Assembly (NCBI GenBank): GCA_013812465.1
Contig: JACCTK010000204.1
Span: 1 to 5,122 of the forward strand
DNA: 5,122 nt
Origin: Actinomycetota bacterium
GTDB taxonomy: Bacteria > Actinomycetota > Thermoleophilia > Gaiellales > Gaiellaceae
Direction of reading: 5' to 3'
In this document: positions 1 to 5,122 of the stretch, one piece after another
How the letters are laid out: the number at the start of each line of letters is the position of its first letter
How positions within the stretch are numbered: position 1 is the stretch's first letter
Program-made: the position numbers and the translations under genes
Notes under the pieces: model-generated
What the model was told of the DNA's origin: nothing
Seen by the model: the letters and a program-made list of their open reading frames with translations, nothing else
The model's database searches: none

Positions 1-104
1 CTGATGGTCGTGCTCTACGGCAACAGTCCGGGGTGCCGGCGAGGCTCCCACGCCAAACTAAACACAGGCTCACGGGCACCAAGGGAAACCGGCGTCAGCA
101 GGCG

Positions 105-141
105 ACCCGCGGATGATCGCCGATTTCCTCCGCCCGCGGGT
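105..141. repeat. 8-bp inverted repeat in the gene-free leader upstream of the SDR gene
   Basis: ACCCGCGG at 105-112 and CCGCGGGT at 134-141 are perfect inverted copies separated by 21 nt, so a GC-rich stem-loop is possible. No T-run follows, so it does not look like an intrinsic terminator. The rest of 1-185 shows no gene I can support. Plus frame 1 is open from the left edge to a TAA at 163-165 (54 codons), but the peptide has no recognisable motif. I compared the stretch by eye with cobalamin, c-di-GMP, c-di-AMP, SAM, TPP and FMN riboswitch consensus and found no convincing match. No tRNA is visible. A perfect 8-bp stem can arise by chance in DNA this rich in GC. Confidence 0.3.
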
Positions 142-185
142 GGCCGACCGGCTATGGCTAACTAAACGGATACGCTCGCGCGGAG

Positions 186-1004
186 ATGGCCGGTGGGCGA
201 GTTGCGGTGATCACGGGAGCGTCCTCGGGGATCGGGGAGGCGACTGCGCGGGAGCTAGCGCGCCGCGGCTGGCGCTGCGTCTTGCTTGCACGACGGGCTG
301 ACCGGCTCGAACAGGTGGCGAGCGAGATCGGTGGGGAGTGGGAGCTCTGCGACGTCTCCTCGCGCGAGCAGGTGAACGACGTCGCGTCGCGTGTATTGGG
401 GAGGCATCCGGAGGTAGGGCTTCTCCTGAACAACGCAGGTATGCCGGCTCGCGGAAGCTTCCTCGAGATCGATCCCGAGCTCGTCGAGCGGGTGATCGAC
501 GTGAATTATCTCGGCGGGGTGTGGTGCCTACGAGCGTTCCTGACTGGGCTGCGACGCGCGGCTCGCTCTGGCTCTGGCGGAGCACATCTGGTAAATCTCG
601 TCTCCGTGGCCGGGACCGTCGCATTCGCGCCGGCCGGCGCCTATGCCGCGTCGAAGCATGCGCAGCTTGCGTTCTCGCGGTCGACCGCTGCGTTGCTTCG
701 CGGCAGTGGGATCGGCGTGCTCACGGTCATGCCGGGGTTCGTGGAGACGGAGGGGTTTCCGCAGAAGTCGGTTCTCTCGAGCCGGATCCTGCGACGATTC
801 GTGATCGAGCCGGATGAGCTTGCGACCAAGATCGTCGACGCGGTCGAGAGGGGCAAGCACGAGCTCACGGTGCCCTGGTTCCCTTATCGCCCGATCTCGG
901 TCGCGCAGGCGCTCATACCGAGCATCGTGGGTCGCTTCGTGGGCGCATCCGGCTACCGCAGGGAGCTCGAAAAACCTGGGTCTGACCCTGGACGTGTCCG
1001 CTAG
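186..1004 (+). CDS. SDR family NAD(P)-dependent oxidoreductase (classical short-chain dehydrogenase)
   Basis: A 272-residue classical short-chain dehydrogenase/reductase, predicted to be cytosolic. It should transfer hydride between NAD(P)(H) and a carbonyl/alcohol substrate that cannot be named from sequence. Visible motifs, in order: the glycine-rich cofactor loop TGASSGIG (residues 10-17); Arg36-Arg37 after the second strand, which in this family favours NADPH; Asp56 in CDVSS, which contacts the adenine; NNAG (82-85); Asn107; catalytic Ser140 in NLVSVAG; YAASK with catalytic Tyr153 and Lys157; and MPGF near 182-185. The tetrad N-S-Y-K is complete, so the enzyme should be active. The ATG at 186 sits just before the first Rossmann strand, as usual for the family. 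A GGAG at 182-185 abuts it, too close for a normal ribosome site, so leaderless or weak initiation is possible. The last ten residues (KPGSDPGRVR) and the TAG stop are encoded by a palindromic REP-like element, so the native C-terminus was probably different. No operon partner is visible on this strand. Confidence 0.93.
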   Translation: MAGGRVAVITGASSGIGEATARELARRGWRCVLLARRADRLEQVASEIGGEWELCDVSSREQVNDVASRVLGRHPEVGLLLNNAGMPARGSFLEIDPELVERVIDVNYLGGVWCLRAFLTGLRRAARSGSGGAHLVNLVSVAGTVAFAPAGAYAASKHAQLAFSRSTAALLRGSGIGVLTVMPGFVETEGFPQKSVLSSRILRRFVIEPDELATKIVDAVERGKHELTVPWFPYRPISVAQALIPSIVGRFVGASGYRRELEKPGSDPGRVR

Positions 1005-1016
1005 GGACAGGGGTAG
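975..1016. repeat. REP-like double palindrome next to the RAYT gene
   Basis: Two adjacent dyads can be read directly. The first spans 975-991: CC, then GGGTC-T-GACCC (978-988), then GG, with one T:T mismatch inside. The second is TGTCC (995-999), loop GCTAG (1000-1004), GGACA (1005-1009). ACCC (985-988) can also pair with GGGT (1011-1014), giving an alternative outer stem. GTAG follows at 1013-1016; a GTAG tetranucleotide beside a palindrome is the hallmark that RAYT proteins recognise in enterobacterial REP elements, though here it lies 3' of the stems on the plus strand. Placement just upstream of a RAYT gene fits a REP or terminal recognition element. It overlaps the SDR gene and supplies its final codons and TAG stop. 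The structure is seen; the REP identity is inferred, because no second copy occurs in this window. Confidence 0.55.
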
Positions 1017-1064
1017 CGGCAACAAGAGCGTGACGATTTGTCCACATGGGTTGGAGCGAACGGC

Positions 1065-1070
1065 GGGAGG
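1065..1070 (+). promoter_or_regulatory. Shine-Dalgarno-like GGGAGG ahead of the transposase
   Basis: GGGAGG lies 7 nt before an ATG at 1078-1080, an ideal spacing, but that ATG is not in the transposase frame. The GTG that does begin the transposase frame (1089) is 18 nt from this motif, too far for efficient use. The motif therefore either drives a short out-of-frame peptide running to about 1257 or is a relic of an original start displaced by a small indel. Confidence 0.4.
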
Positions 1071-1088
1071 CGCTTTCATGCGTGAACT

Positions 1089-1523
1089 GTGCCGCGGGTG
1101 CTGCGAACCTCACTTCCAGACGGCTACTTCCATGTGGTCTCGCGCGGGGTTGATGGCTGCGCCATCGTTCGAGACGACGCTGACAGACGGATGCTCCTCG
1201 CACACCTGCGCATCTGCGTGGAGCGTTACGACTGGACCATCCATGCGCTCTGCCTGATGACGACCCACTACCACCTCGTGCTCCACGCCACGCGAATCCA
1301 GCTCTCGAACGGAGTCCAGCGGCTGAATGGTCGTTTCGCGCAGCTGTTCAACGAGCGGCACCTCCGCTTCGGCCATCTCTTCGCCGACCGCTTCAAGTCC
1401 AGGGTCATCGAAGGGGAGCGTCATCTATGGGAAGCGTGCCGCTACGTCGTCGAGAATCCGGTCCGCGCCGGAATCTGTGATTCCGTCGAAGACTGGCCGT
1501 GGGCCCACAGCCGCTACGGGACA
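1089..1523 (+). CDS. REP-associated tyrosine transposase (Y1_Tnp / IS200-like), no stop codon of its own
   Basis: A single-strand DNA transposase of the HUH/Y1 family, RAYT branch, which cuts and rejoins hairpin-flanked DNA through a tyrosine-DNA intermediate. The domain covers residues 1-145. It starts MPRVLRTSLPDGYFHVVSRG, as is typical for the group. The metal-binding HUH motif is His60-Tyr61-His62 (TTHYHLVL). The conserved FGHLFADRFKS block is at 94-104. The catalytic tyrosine is Tyr119 in RYVVENPVRAG, and the usual end block DWPWAHSRYG is at 135-144. All catalytic residues are present. The GTG at 1089 is chosen because the family commonly begins MPR, although it has no well-placed ribosome site. 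Oddity: no stop follows the domain. The frame stays open to 2693 (534 codons), the extra part being antisense to the methyltransferase and cca genes and carrying no domain. The end given is the domain end, not a stop codon. The native 3' end has probably been lost, so the gene may be decaying. Confidence 0.8.
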
Positions 1524-1538
1524 AGAAACGAGCACGAG

Positions 1539-2216
1539 CTACGGGCCGGGCTTGCGAGCGACATACCAACCGACCTCGATCTCGAAGACCGAGCCGGGCG
1601 CGAGCCCGCGCAGGCGCACCCTTTCCTCCTCGGGAACCTCCGCGAGCTCGAGGCGCCGCTCGAGGTCGATCCGCTCGCGAGTCACCTCGTGCGTGACCAA
1701 GACGAGATCGTTCGCGTCCAAAAACCCGTGAATGTCCGCATCTGGCAGAAGCCGCTGGTGGGTCGGGTCGCGGAGCCGCTCGAACCGGTCCAGCTCGAGG
1801 GTTCGCAGGGGATCGACCGAGCCGAGCTGGTCGGCGATGAGCACCCGGCCTCCCGGCCGCGTGACGCGAGCCAGCTCGGAGACGGCGAGCTCGGGGCGAC
1901 GGACGTGGTGGAGGACGCGAAGGCAGCCGGCGATGTCGAAAGTGGCGTAGCCGAACGGGAGCGCCGTCGCGTCGCCCTCATCGAAGCGGACGTTCTCGGG
2001 CGCGATCCCGCGGCCCGCGTCCAGATAGTCCGCCCGTGCATCGACGGCGACCACTTCCCCCACATACGGGGCGAGCGCGAACGCGAACGAGCCGGTGCCC
2101 GATCCGGCGTCGAGAGCGACCTCGTTCCCGGTGAACGGTCCCAGCAGGCGGCGCACACGCTCGCCGAGCTCGGCCGCGCGCTCTTCCTGCAGCGCGAGTC
2201 GAAGCCGCACGCTCAC
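1539..2216 (-). CDS. class I SAM-dependent methyltransferase (Methyltransf_11 / UbiE-like fold)
   Basis: A 225-residue soluble protein with a complete class I SAM-binding core. Motif I is ALDAGSGTG (residues 34-42). An acidic residue ends the second strand (VVAVD, Asp59). Asp82 in EGDATALPF is the adenine contact. FDIAGCLRVLHHV (93-105) is the strand-4 region, and ARVTRPGGRVLIAD (116-129) is the post-core block. This pattern is shared by UbiE/COQ5-type and many small-molecule methyltransferases, so the substrate cannot be named. The C-terminal part (about 140-225) is charged and has no motif I recognise. Start: GTG at 2216-2214 overlaps the cca stop as GTGA, and AGGAGG lies 10 nt upstream. 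A second in-frame GTG at 2210 would remove only two residues. An open frame continues upstream to 2459 but is antisense-like arginine-rich sequence inside cca. It is the last gene of the coupled operon. Its TAG stop (1541-1539) lies 15 nt from the transposase domain, with no terminator between. Confidence 0.85.
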   Translation of the reverse strand: MSVRLRLALQEERAAELGERVRRLLGPFTGNEVALDAGSGTGSFAFALAPYVGEVVAVDARADYLDAGRGIAPENVRFDEGDATALPFGYATFDIAGCLRVLHHVRRPELAVSELARVTRPGGRVLIADQLGSVDPLRTLELDRFERLRDPTHQRLLPDADIHGFLDANDLVLVTHEVTRERIDLERRLELAEVPEEERVRLRGLAPGSVFEIEVGWYVARKPGP

Positions 2217-3253
2217 GCCCCCATGTCCTCCTCGGACGCGAGAGAACGAGCGAGCGCGAGGGCTTCCTCCCTCGTGGAGATCGTTCCGACTGCGCGCTCC
2301 TCCTCGATGATCGCGAGGATACGTCCGATTTCGGGGCCCGGTGTCAGACCGAGCTCGTCTCCGCGCACGAGTGGCTCCTCCGGGTCGCCGCGACGAGCTT
2401 TCTCCACGGCCCCTGCCAGCTCGGGCGCGCCGAGGAACGCGAGCGCGTCGAGAGCCCACGGCTCCGTGGCTCGGCGAAACCGGTGGAGCGCGCGCGCCGA
2501 CTCGTCTTCCGGGCGACGGGCCCGCAAGAGCGCGGCCGCGTATCGCCGCAGGTCGCGCGAGATCGGAAGCTTGCGCAGCCGCTCCCTGAAGACTGCGACC
2601 AGCCGGAAGTCGGGGGCATCGAGCGCGTCCAATGGACCCGCGAGGTCGCCGCCGAGCGGCTCGAGCAGGCCGAGCTCGGCAAGTCGACGGTAACCCGCAG
2701 ACGAGAGGCGGCGAAGCTCGCCCAGGGTGCGCTCGCCGGCCGGCTCGGCGGTGAGCGAAGCCGATTCCCGGACAAGCTCCTCCGTGCGCTCGGCCAAACG
2801 GAACCCCAGCTCGTCCTCGAGTCGCACCGCGCGAAGTAGGCGCAGGGGATCATCCTGGAAGACGGTCTCCGCCACCACGCGGATGACGCCCGTCGCGAGA
2901 TCTGCACGACCCCCGTGCGGATCGCGCAGCTCACCGCCGTCAGTCGGAACGGCCATGGCATTGAACGTGAAGTCGCGCGTCGCAAGGTCCTCGTCGATCC
3001 CGCTCGGGAGAGGAGTGAAGTCGATGGTCTCCTCGAGGCTCTGCGTCACCACTCGCCAGGCGCCATGCCGCTCCGAAAGAGGAAAAGGAGCGCCGCCGAA
3101 GCGCTTCGCAAAACGGTTCGCGGCTGCCCTCGGCTCGCGGCAGGCGACGTCGATGTCGAGCACAGGCCGGCCGAGCAGAAAGTCGCGGATGGCCCCACCG
3201 ACGATCCAAGCCTCCTCTCCTCCGAGGATCTCGGCGATTCGGACGTCATGCAT
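2213..3253 (-). CDS. cca: CCA-adding tRNA nucleotidyltransferase / poly(A) polymerase family protein
   Basis: A class II nucleotidyltransferase that most likely builds or repairs the 3'-terminal CCA of tRNAs using CTP and ATP. Visible motifs: IVGGAIRD (residues 17-24, nucleotide-binding loop); metal-binding Asp33 and Asp35 in LDIDVA; the motif B block TRDFTFNAMA (92-101); DPHGG (111-115); FQDDPLRLLRAVR (132-144); and the helix ERTLGELRRL (174-183). A C-terminal LTPGPEIGRIL...GTISTREEALALA block (303-335) resembles the usual tail of bacterial CCA enzymes. At 346 residues it is shorter than typical Gram-positive (about 400) or actinobacterial HD-containing (about 470) relatives, and I see no HD metal site. 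The ATG at 3253 overlaps the alr stop within ATGCATGA, indicating coupled translation; no strong ribosome site precedes it. Poly(A) polymerase, or a CC- or A-adding specialist, cannot be excluded without a partner enzyme elsewhere in the genome. Confidence 0.88.
   Translation of the reverse strand: MHDVRIAEILGGEEAWIVGGAIRDFLLGRPVLDIDVACREPRAAANRFAKRFGGAPFPLSERHGAWRVVTQSLEETIDFTPLPSGIDEDLATRDFTFNAMAVPTDGGELRDPHGGRADLATGVIRVVAETVFQDDPLRLLRAVRLEDELGFRLAERTEELVRESASLTAEPAGERTLGELRRLSSAGYRRLAELGLLEPLGGDLAGPLDALDAPDFRLVAVFRERLRKLPISRDLRRYAAALLRARRPEDESARALHRFRRATEPWALDALAFLGAPELAGAVEKARRGDPEEPLVRGDELGLTPGPEIGRILAIIEEERAVGTISTREEALALARSLASEEDMGA
2227..2232 (-). promoter_or_regulatory. Shine-Dalgarno AGGAGG for the methyltransferase, inside the cca 3' end
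   Basis: On the minus strand AGGAGG (2232 to 2227) lies 10 nt before the GTG at 2216, within the last codons of cca. It supports the 225-residue methyltransferase start over the longer open frame to 2459 and points to coupled reinitiation at the GTGA overlap. Confidence 0.6.
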
Positions 3254-4274
3254 CCCGGACCACGCGCTTCGCGCGCGCCGAGCTCGTGTCGAGTCTCGTG
3301 ACGATCTCGTATCCGATCGTGTCTGCGGCGCGCGCGTGCTCCTCGACCAGAATCCCGTCGCCGATCAGCGTGACCGGGGCGCCGACGGCGACCTCGCCGT
3401 CGAGCTCGACCGCGATCGCATCCATCGAGACCGTCCCTACGACGCGCCGCCGGTGACCATCGACCAGGACCTCCGTCCCCGTCATGTCGCGCCGAAACCC
3501 GTCCGCGTAGCCCACCGGCACCACACCGATCCAGGAGGGCTCCACCGCGGTGTACCGGCGCCCGTAGCCGGTGCTGTCCCCTGCCTCGAGCCGTTTCGCG
3601 AGCGCGACGTAAGACTGCCAGCGAAGCGCGGGCTCGAGCCCGTCCAGCGACGGATCGCTGCCAAACGCGGAGATGCCGTACAGCGCTATGCCGCAGCGGA
3701 CCGCATCGAACGACGCTCTCGGGTAGCGCAGCGTCCCCGCGCTGTTTCCAAGGTGGCGGACGAGCGTGTGATCGAGCCCGGCAGTAGCCTCTCGAAAGCG
3801 GTCGATCTGGAGGTTCGTGAACTCCGCGTCGGACTCGGCTGCAGCGAGATGACTCATGACTCCGACCACGTCTCCGGTCGGTGACTTGAGCTCGGAAAGG
3901 CCCCATCTGCCCATCCCTGTGTCGACCTTCAGATGGACACGCACGCCTTCGGGAATCGCGCCGGCGGCGGCCACCAGCTCCAGTTGGGCGGCGCGCGCTT
4001 CACCCACTTCCCGCTCGTTGGCCGGGCCCATGACGAGGATGCGCGCCGCGTCCAGGGCCGGTACCGCTCGAAGCTCCAAAGCCTCGTCCACCGTCGCGAC
4101 ACACAGGGCGGTCGCGCCTCCACGGAGCGCGGCGCGCGCGACATCGGCGGCGCCGTGACCGTATCCGTTCGCCTTGACGACTGCCCAGAGCTCAGCCCCA
4201 CCGGCGACCCGCAAGAGCGTCTCCGCGTTGCGGCGGATGGCGCCCAGATCGAGTGTGAAGCTCGAACGCTCCAC
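3246..4274 (-). CDS. alr: alanine racemase (PLP-dependent)
   Basis: Interconverts L- and D-alanine in the cytosol, supplying D-alanine for peptidoglycan. With the GTG at 4274 the protein has 342 residues, close to the usual 360-390. The PLP-binding motif AVVKANGYGHG places the Schiff-base lysine at Lys34. KVDTGMGRWG is at 116-125. HLGNSAG (174-180) corresponds to the family HxxNSA phosphate-binding segment. Arg193 in VRCGIALYG is the residue that contacts the pyridine nitrogen, and STGYGRRYTA (234-243) carries the second catalytic tyrosine, Tyr237. IGVVPVGYADGF (249-260), VGTVSMDAIAV (279-289) and the terminal DTIGYEIVTRL (318-328) complete the C-terminal beta domain. The start is chosen because alr proteins begin a few residues before the (T/E)LDLxAIRRN strand. 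The frame is open upstream to 4325 but that part overlaps the dehydratase gene. GGAG at 4288-4285 is 10 nt before this GTG. It follows the dehydratase stop by 4 nt and overlaps cca by 8 nt, so it belongs to the same transcript. Confidence 0.93.
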   Translation of the reverse strand: MERSSFTLDLGAIRRNAETLLRVAGGAELWAVVKANGYGHGAADVARAALRGGATALCVATVDEALELRAVPALDAARILVMGPANEREVGEARAAQLELVAAAGAIPEGVRVHLKVDTGMGRWGLSELKSPTGDVVGVMSHLAAAESDAEFTNLQIDRFREATAGLDHTLVRHLGNSAGTLRYPRASFDAVRCGIALYGISAFGSDPSLDGLEPALRWQSYVALAKRLEAGDSTGYGRRYTAVEPSWIGVVPVGYADGFRRDMTGTEVLVDGHRRRVVGTVSMDAIAVELDGEVAVGAPVTLIGDGILVEEHARAADTIGYEIVTRLDTSSARAKRVVRDA

Positions 4275-4278
4275 GAGC

Positions 4279-5122
4279 TCACTGCTCCAGCGCACGCGGG
4301 AGCAAGCCGAGGAGATCGCTCGCAATCAGCCCCGTGCCAGGAGCGGCGAGCATCGCTGCGCGACCGTGAGCCACCGCGGCTGCCGCGGCTGCCGTGGCGG
4401 CGTCAACGCCTTTGGACAGGAATGCCGCCGTGATCCCGGTGAGGACGTCGCCCGTGCCGGCGGTCGCGAGCGCGGGCGGTCCGAGATCGGAGACGACGAC
4501 CCCGGCGGCCGGGGCCGCGATGATCGTGTCGGGGCCTTTCAGCACCACGACGACCCCGAATCGCTCCGCTGCCTGTCGCGCGGCTTCCAAACGGTGCGCC
4601 CCAACCCACTCCGCATCGCTTCCGAGCAGCCGGGCGAGCTCTCCGGCGTGCGGCGTGAGCACCGTCGGAGCGGCGCGCTCGAAAGGCTCGAGCTCGAAGA
4701 GCGCGTCGGCGTCGACGACAGCGGGGAGGTCGATCCGATCGAGGAGCTCGCGGACGAGCGCCTGCCGTCCGGCGGCCCGACCCAGTCCCGGTCCGAGCGC
4801 GATCGCCCCAGCCCTCTCGGCAGCTGCGACGATCGTCTCGACGGCGTCCTCCTCGGTCCAACCGATCTTGACTGCCTCCAGGACCAGAGACTCCGCCACG
4901 GGCAAAGACTCGACGGGAACCGCGAGCGTGACGTAGCCGGCATCCGCGCGAAAGGCCGCAAGGGCGGCGAGGCAGGCGGCGCCCGTCATGCCCGGCTGAC
5001 CGCCGATTACGAGCACCGAGCCGGCCGTGTACTTCGTGTCTCCCAGGGCGCGCCGCGGGACGAGCTCGAGCAGGGCAGAAGTCGCGCGGCGGTGCTCGGT
5101 CGCGATCTGCTCGAGCCCGATG
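4279..5122 (-). CDS. nnrD: ADP/ATP-dependent NAD(P)H-hydrate dehydratase (NnrD domain), 5' end outside the window
   Basis: Converts the damaged hydrates NADHX/NADPHX (S form) back to NADH/NADPH using ADP or ATP. It has a ribokinase-like fold of the YjeF C-terminal (carbohydrate kinase-related) family. About 280 residues are visible. Recognisable blocks: SVLVIGGQPGMTGAACLAAL, whose glycine loop is read at about 5022-4963; LGPGLGR; AVVDADAL; VLTPHAGELARLLG; VVVLKGPDTIIA; ATAGTGDVLTGITAAF with the conserved Asp of GTGD; and the terminal AVAHGRAA and ASDLLGLLP. The frame stays open with no stop to the right edge. Sequence before the domain (ending VPRRALGDTKYTAG) looks like the linker that joins an upstream NnrE epimerase domain in bifunctional proteins, so the complete gene probably encodes NnrE-NnrD. 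An internal GTG at 5016 lies inside the first strand and is unlikely to be the start. It is followed 4 nt later by alr and heads the visible part of the operon. Confidence 0.9.
   Translation of the reverse strand, partial: IGLEQIATEHRRATSALLELVPRRALGDTKYTAGSVLVIGGQPGMTGAACLAALAAFRADAGYVTLAVPVESLPVAESLVLEAVKIGWTEEDAVETIVAAAERAGAIALGPGLGRAAGRQALVRELLDRIDLPAVVDADALFELEPFERAAPTVLTPHAGELARLLGSDAEWVGAHRLEAARQAAERFGVVVVLKGPDTIIAAPAAGVVVSDLGPPALATAGTGDVLTGITAAFLSKGVDAATAAAAAAVAHGRAAMLAAPGTGLIASDLLGLLPRALEQ

Larger units (their letters stand above)
975..1523 (+). mobile_element. REP/RAYT (IS200-like) element, probably lacking its right end
   Basis: This span joins the palindromic element (975-1016), a short spacer and a Y1-type transposase domain (1089-1523). 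It lies exactly in the convergent junction between the plus-strand SDR gene and the minus-strand operon. IS200-family elements end in subterminal hairpins, not in terminal inverted repeats with target duplications. The left hairpin is visible here. No matching copy of the GGGTCTGACCC palindrome occurs downstream of the transposase domain, and only 15 nt separate that domain from the stop of the neighbouring methyltransferase gene. Either the right end was lost or the element is a single-ended, domesticated RAYT locus, which is the usual form for RAYT genes. The boundaries given are those of recognisable parts and are not proven ends. Confidence 0.5.

Noticed and set aside
1..112. Possible riboswitch or structured RNA in the left leader (GGGAAACCGGCG and GGCG...CGCC pairing)
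   Set aside because: Comparison by eye with common riboswitch consensus gave no match, and only a weak 4-bp stem is present besides the 105-141 repeat. A covariance-model search of 1-185 would settle it.
528..1079. 183-codon minus-strand open frame opposite the SDR gene
   Set aside because: Antisense artefact of GC-rich coding DNA; the plus strand has every SDR catalytic motif in one frame.
814..1257. Plus-strand frame containing ATG 1078 and reading MRELCRGCC
   Set aside because: It crosses the SDR 3' end and transposase 5' end in a third frame and matches no family. Only its start context is kept as a finding.
2217..2459. N-terminal extension of the methyltransferase to 2459
   Set aside because: The extra 81 residues are Arg-rich sequence inside cca. 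The GTGA overlap with an upstream AGGAGG gives a normal start just before the SAM-binding domain.
2727..3884. 385-codon plus-strand open frame opposite cca and alr
   Set aside because: It is a shadow: the minus strand carries two enzymes with complete motifs, while this translation is low-complexity, Arg/Ser-rich and has no domain.
4275..4325. Longer alr start at 4325
   Set aside because: It would overlap the dehydratase gene by 47 nt and add 17 residues with no family counterpart; the GTG at 4274 fits family length and spacing.

Overview
The window is GC-rich bacterial DNA (strong G/C bias at third codon positions, GTG starts, long antisense open frames). The overlapping gene set NAD(P)HX dehydratase / alanine racemase / compact CCA-adding enzyme, together with an IS200-like REP-associated transposase, best suggests a deep-branching actinomycetote such as Thermoleophilia/Gaiellales. 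That placement is inference from gene style; no rRNA or marker phylogeny is available here.

Layout. Positions 1-185 hold no gene I can recognise, only an 8-bp inverted repeat. A plus-strand classical short-chain dehydrogenase (186-1004) follows. Its last codons and its stop lie inside a small REP-like palindromic element (about 975-1016). Next comes a plus-strand REP-associated tyrosine transposase (RAYT, Y1/IS200 family; domain 1089-1523) that has no stop codon of its own. From 1539 to the right edge everything is on the minus strand. Read in transcription order, this is the 3' part of an NnrE/NnrD-type NAD(P)HX repair gene (4279 to beyond the edge), alr (3246-4274), a tRNA nucleotidyltransferase (2213-3253) and a class I SAM-dependent methyltransferase (1539-2216).

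How the genes work together. The four minus-strand genes are almost certainly one translationally coupled operon: a 4-nt gap, then an 8-nt overlap, then a 4-nt GTGA overlap. They combine metabolite repair (hydrated NADH/NADPH), D-alanine supply for peptidoglycan and tRNA 3'-end maturation, followed by a methyltransferase of unknown substrate. The plus-strand dehydrogenase converges on this operon, and the RAYT element sits in the convergent junction. No canonical terminator is visible in that junction.

I see no new defence system, CRISPR array or biosynthetic cluster. The most unusual material is the REP/RAYT module. Its palindromic element appears to have rewritten the end of the host dehydrogenase gene, and its transposase frame runs open for about 1.2 kb antisense to two housekeeping genes.
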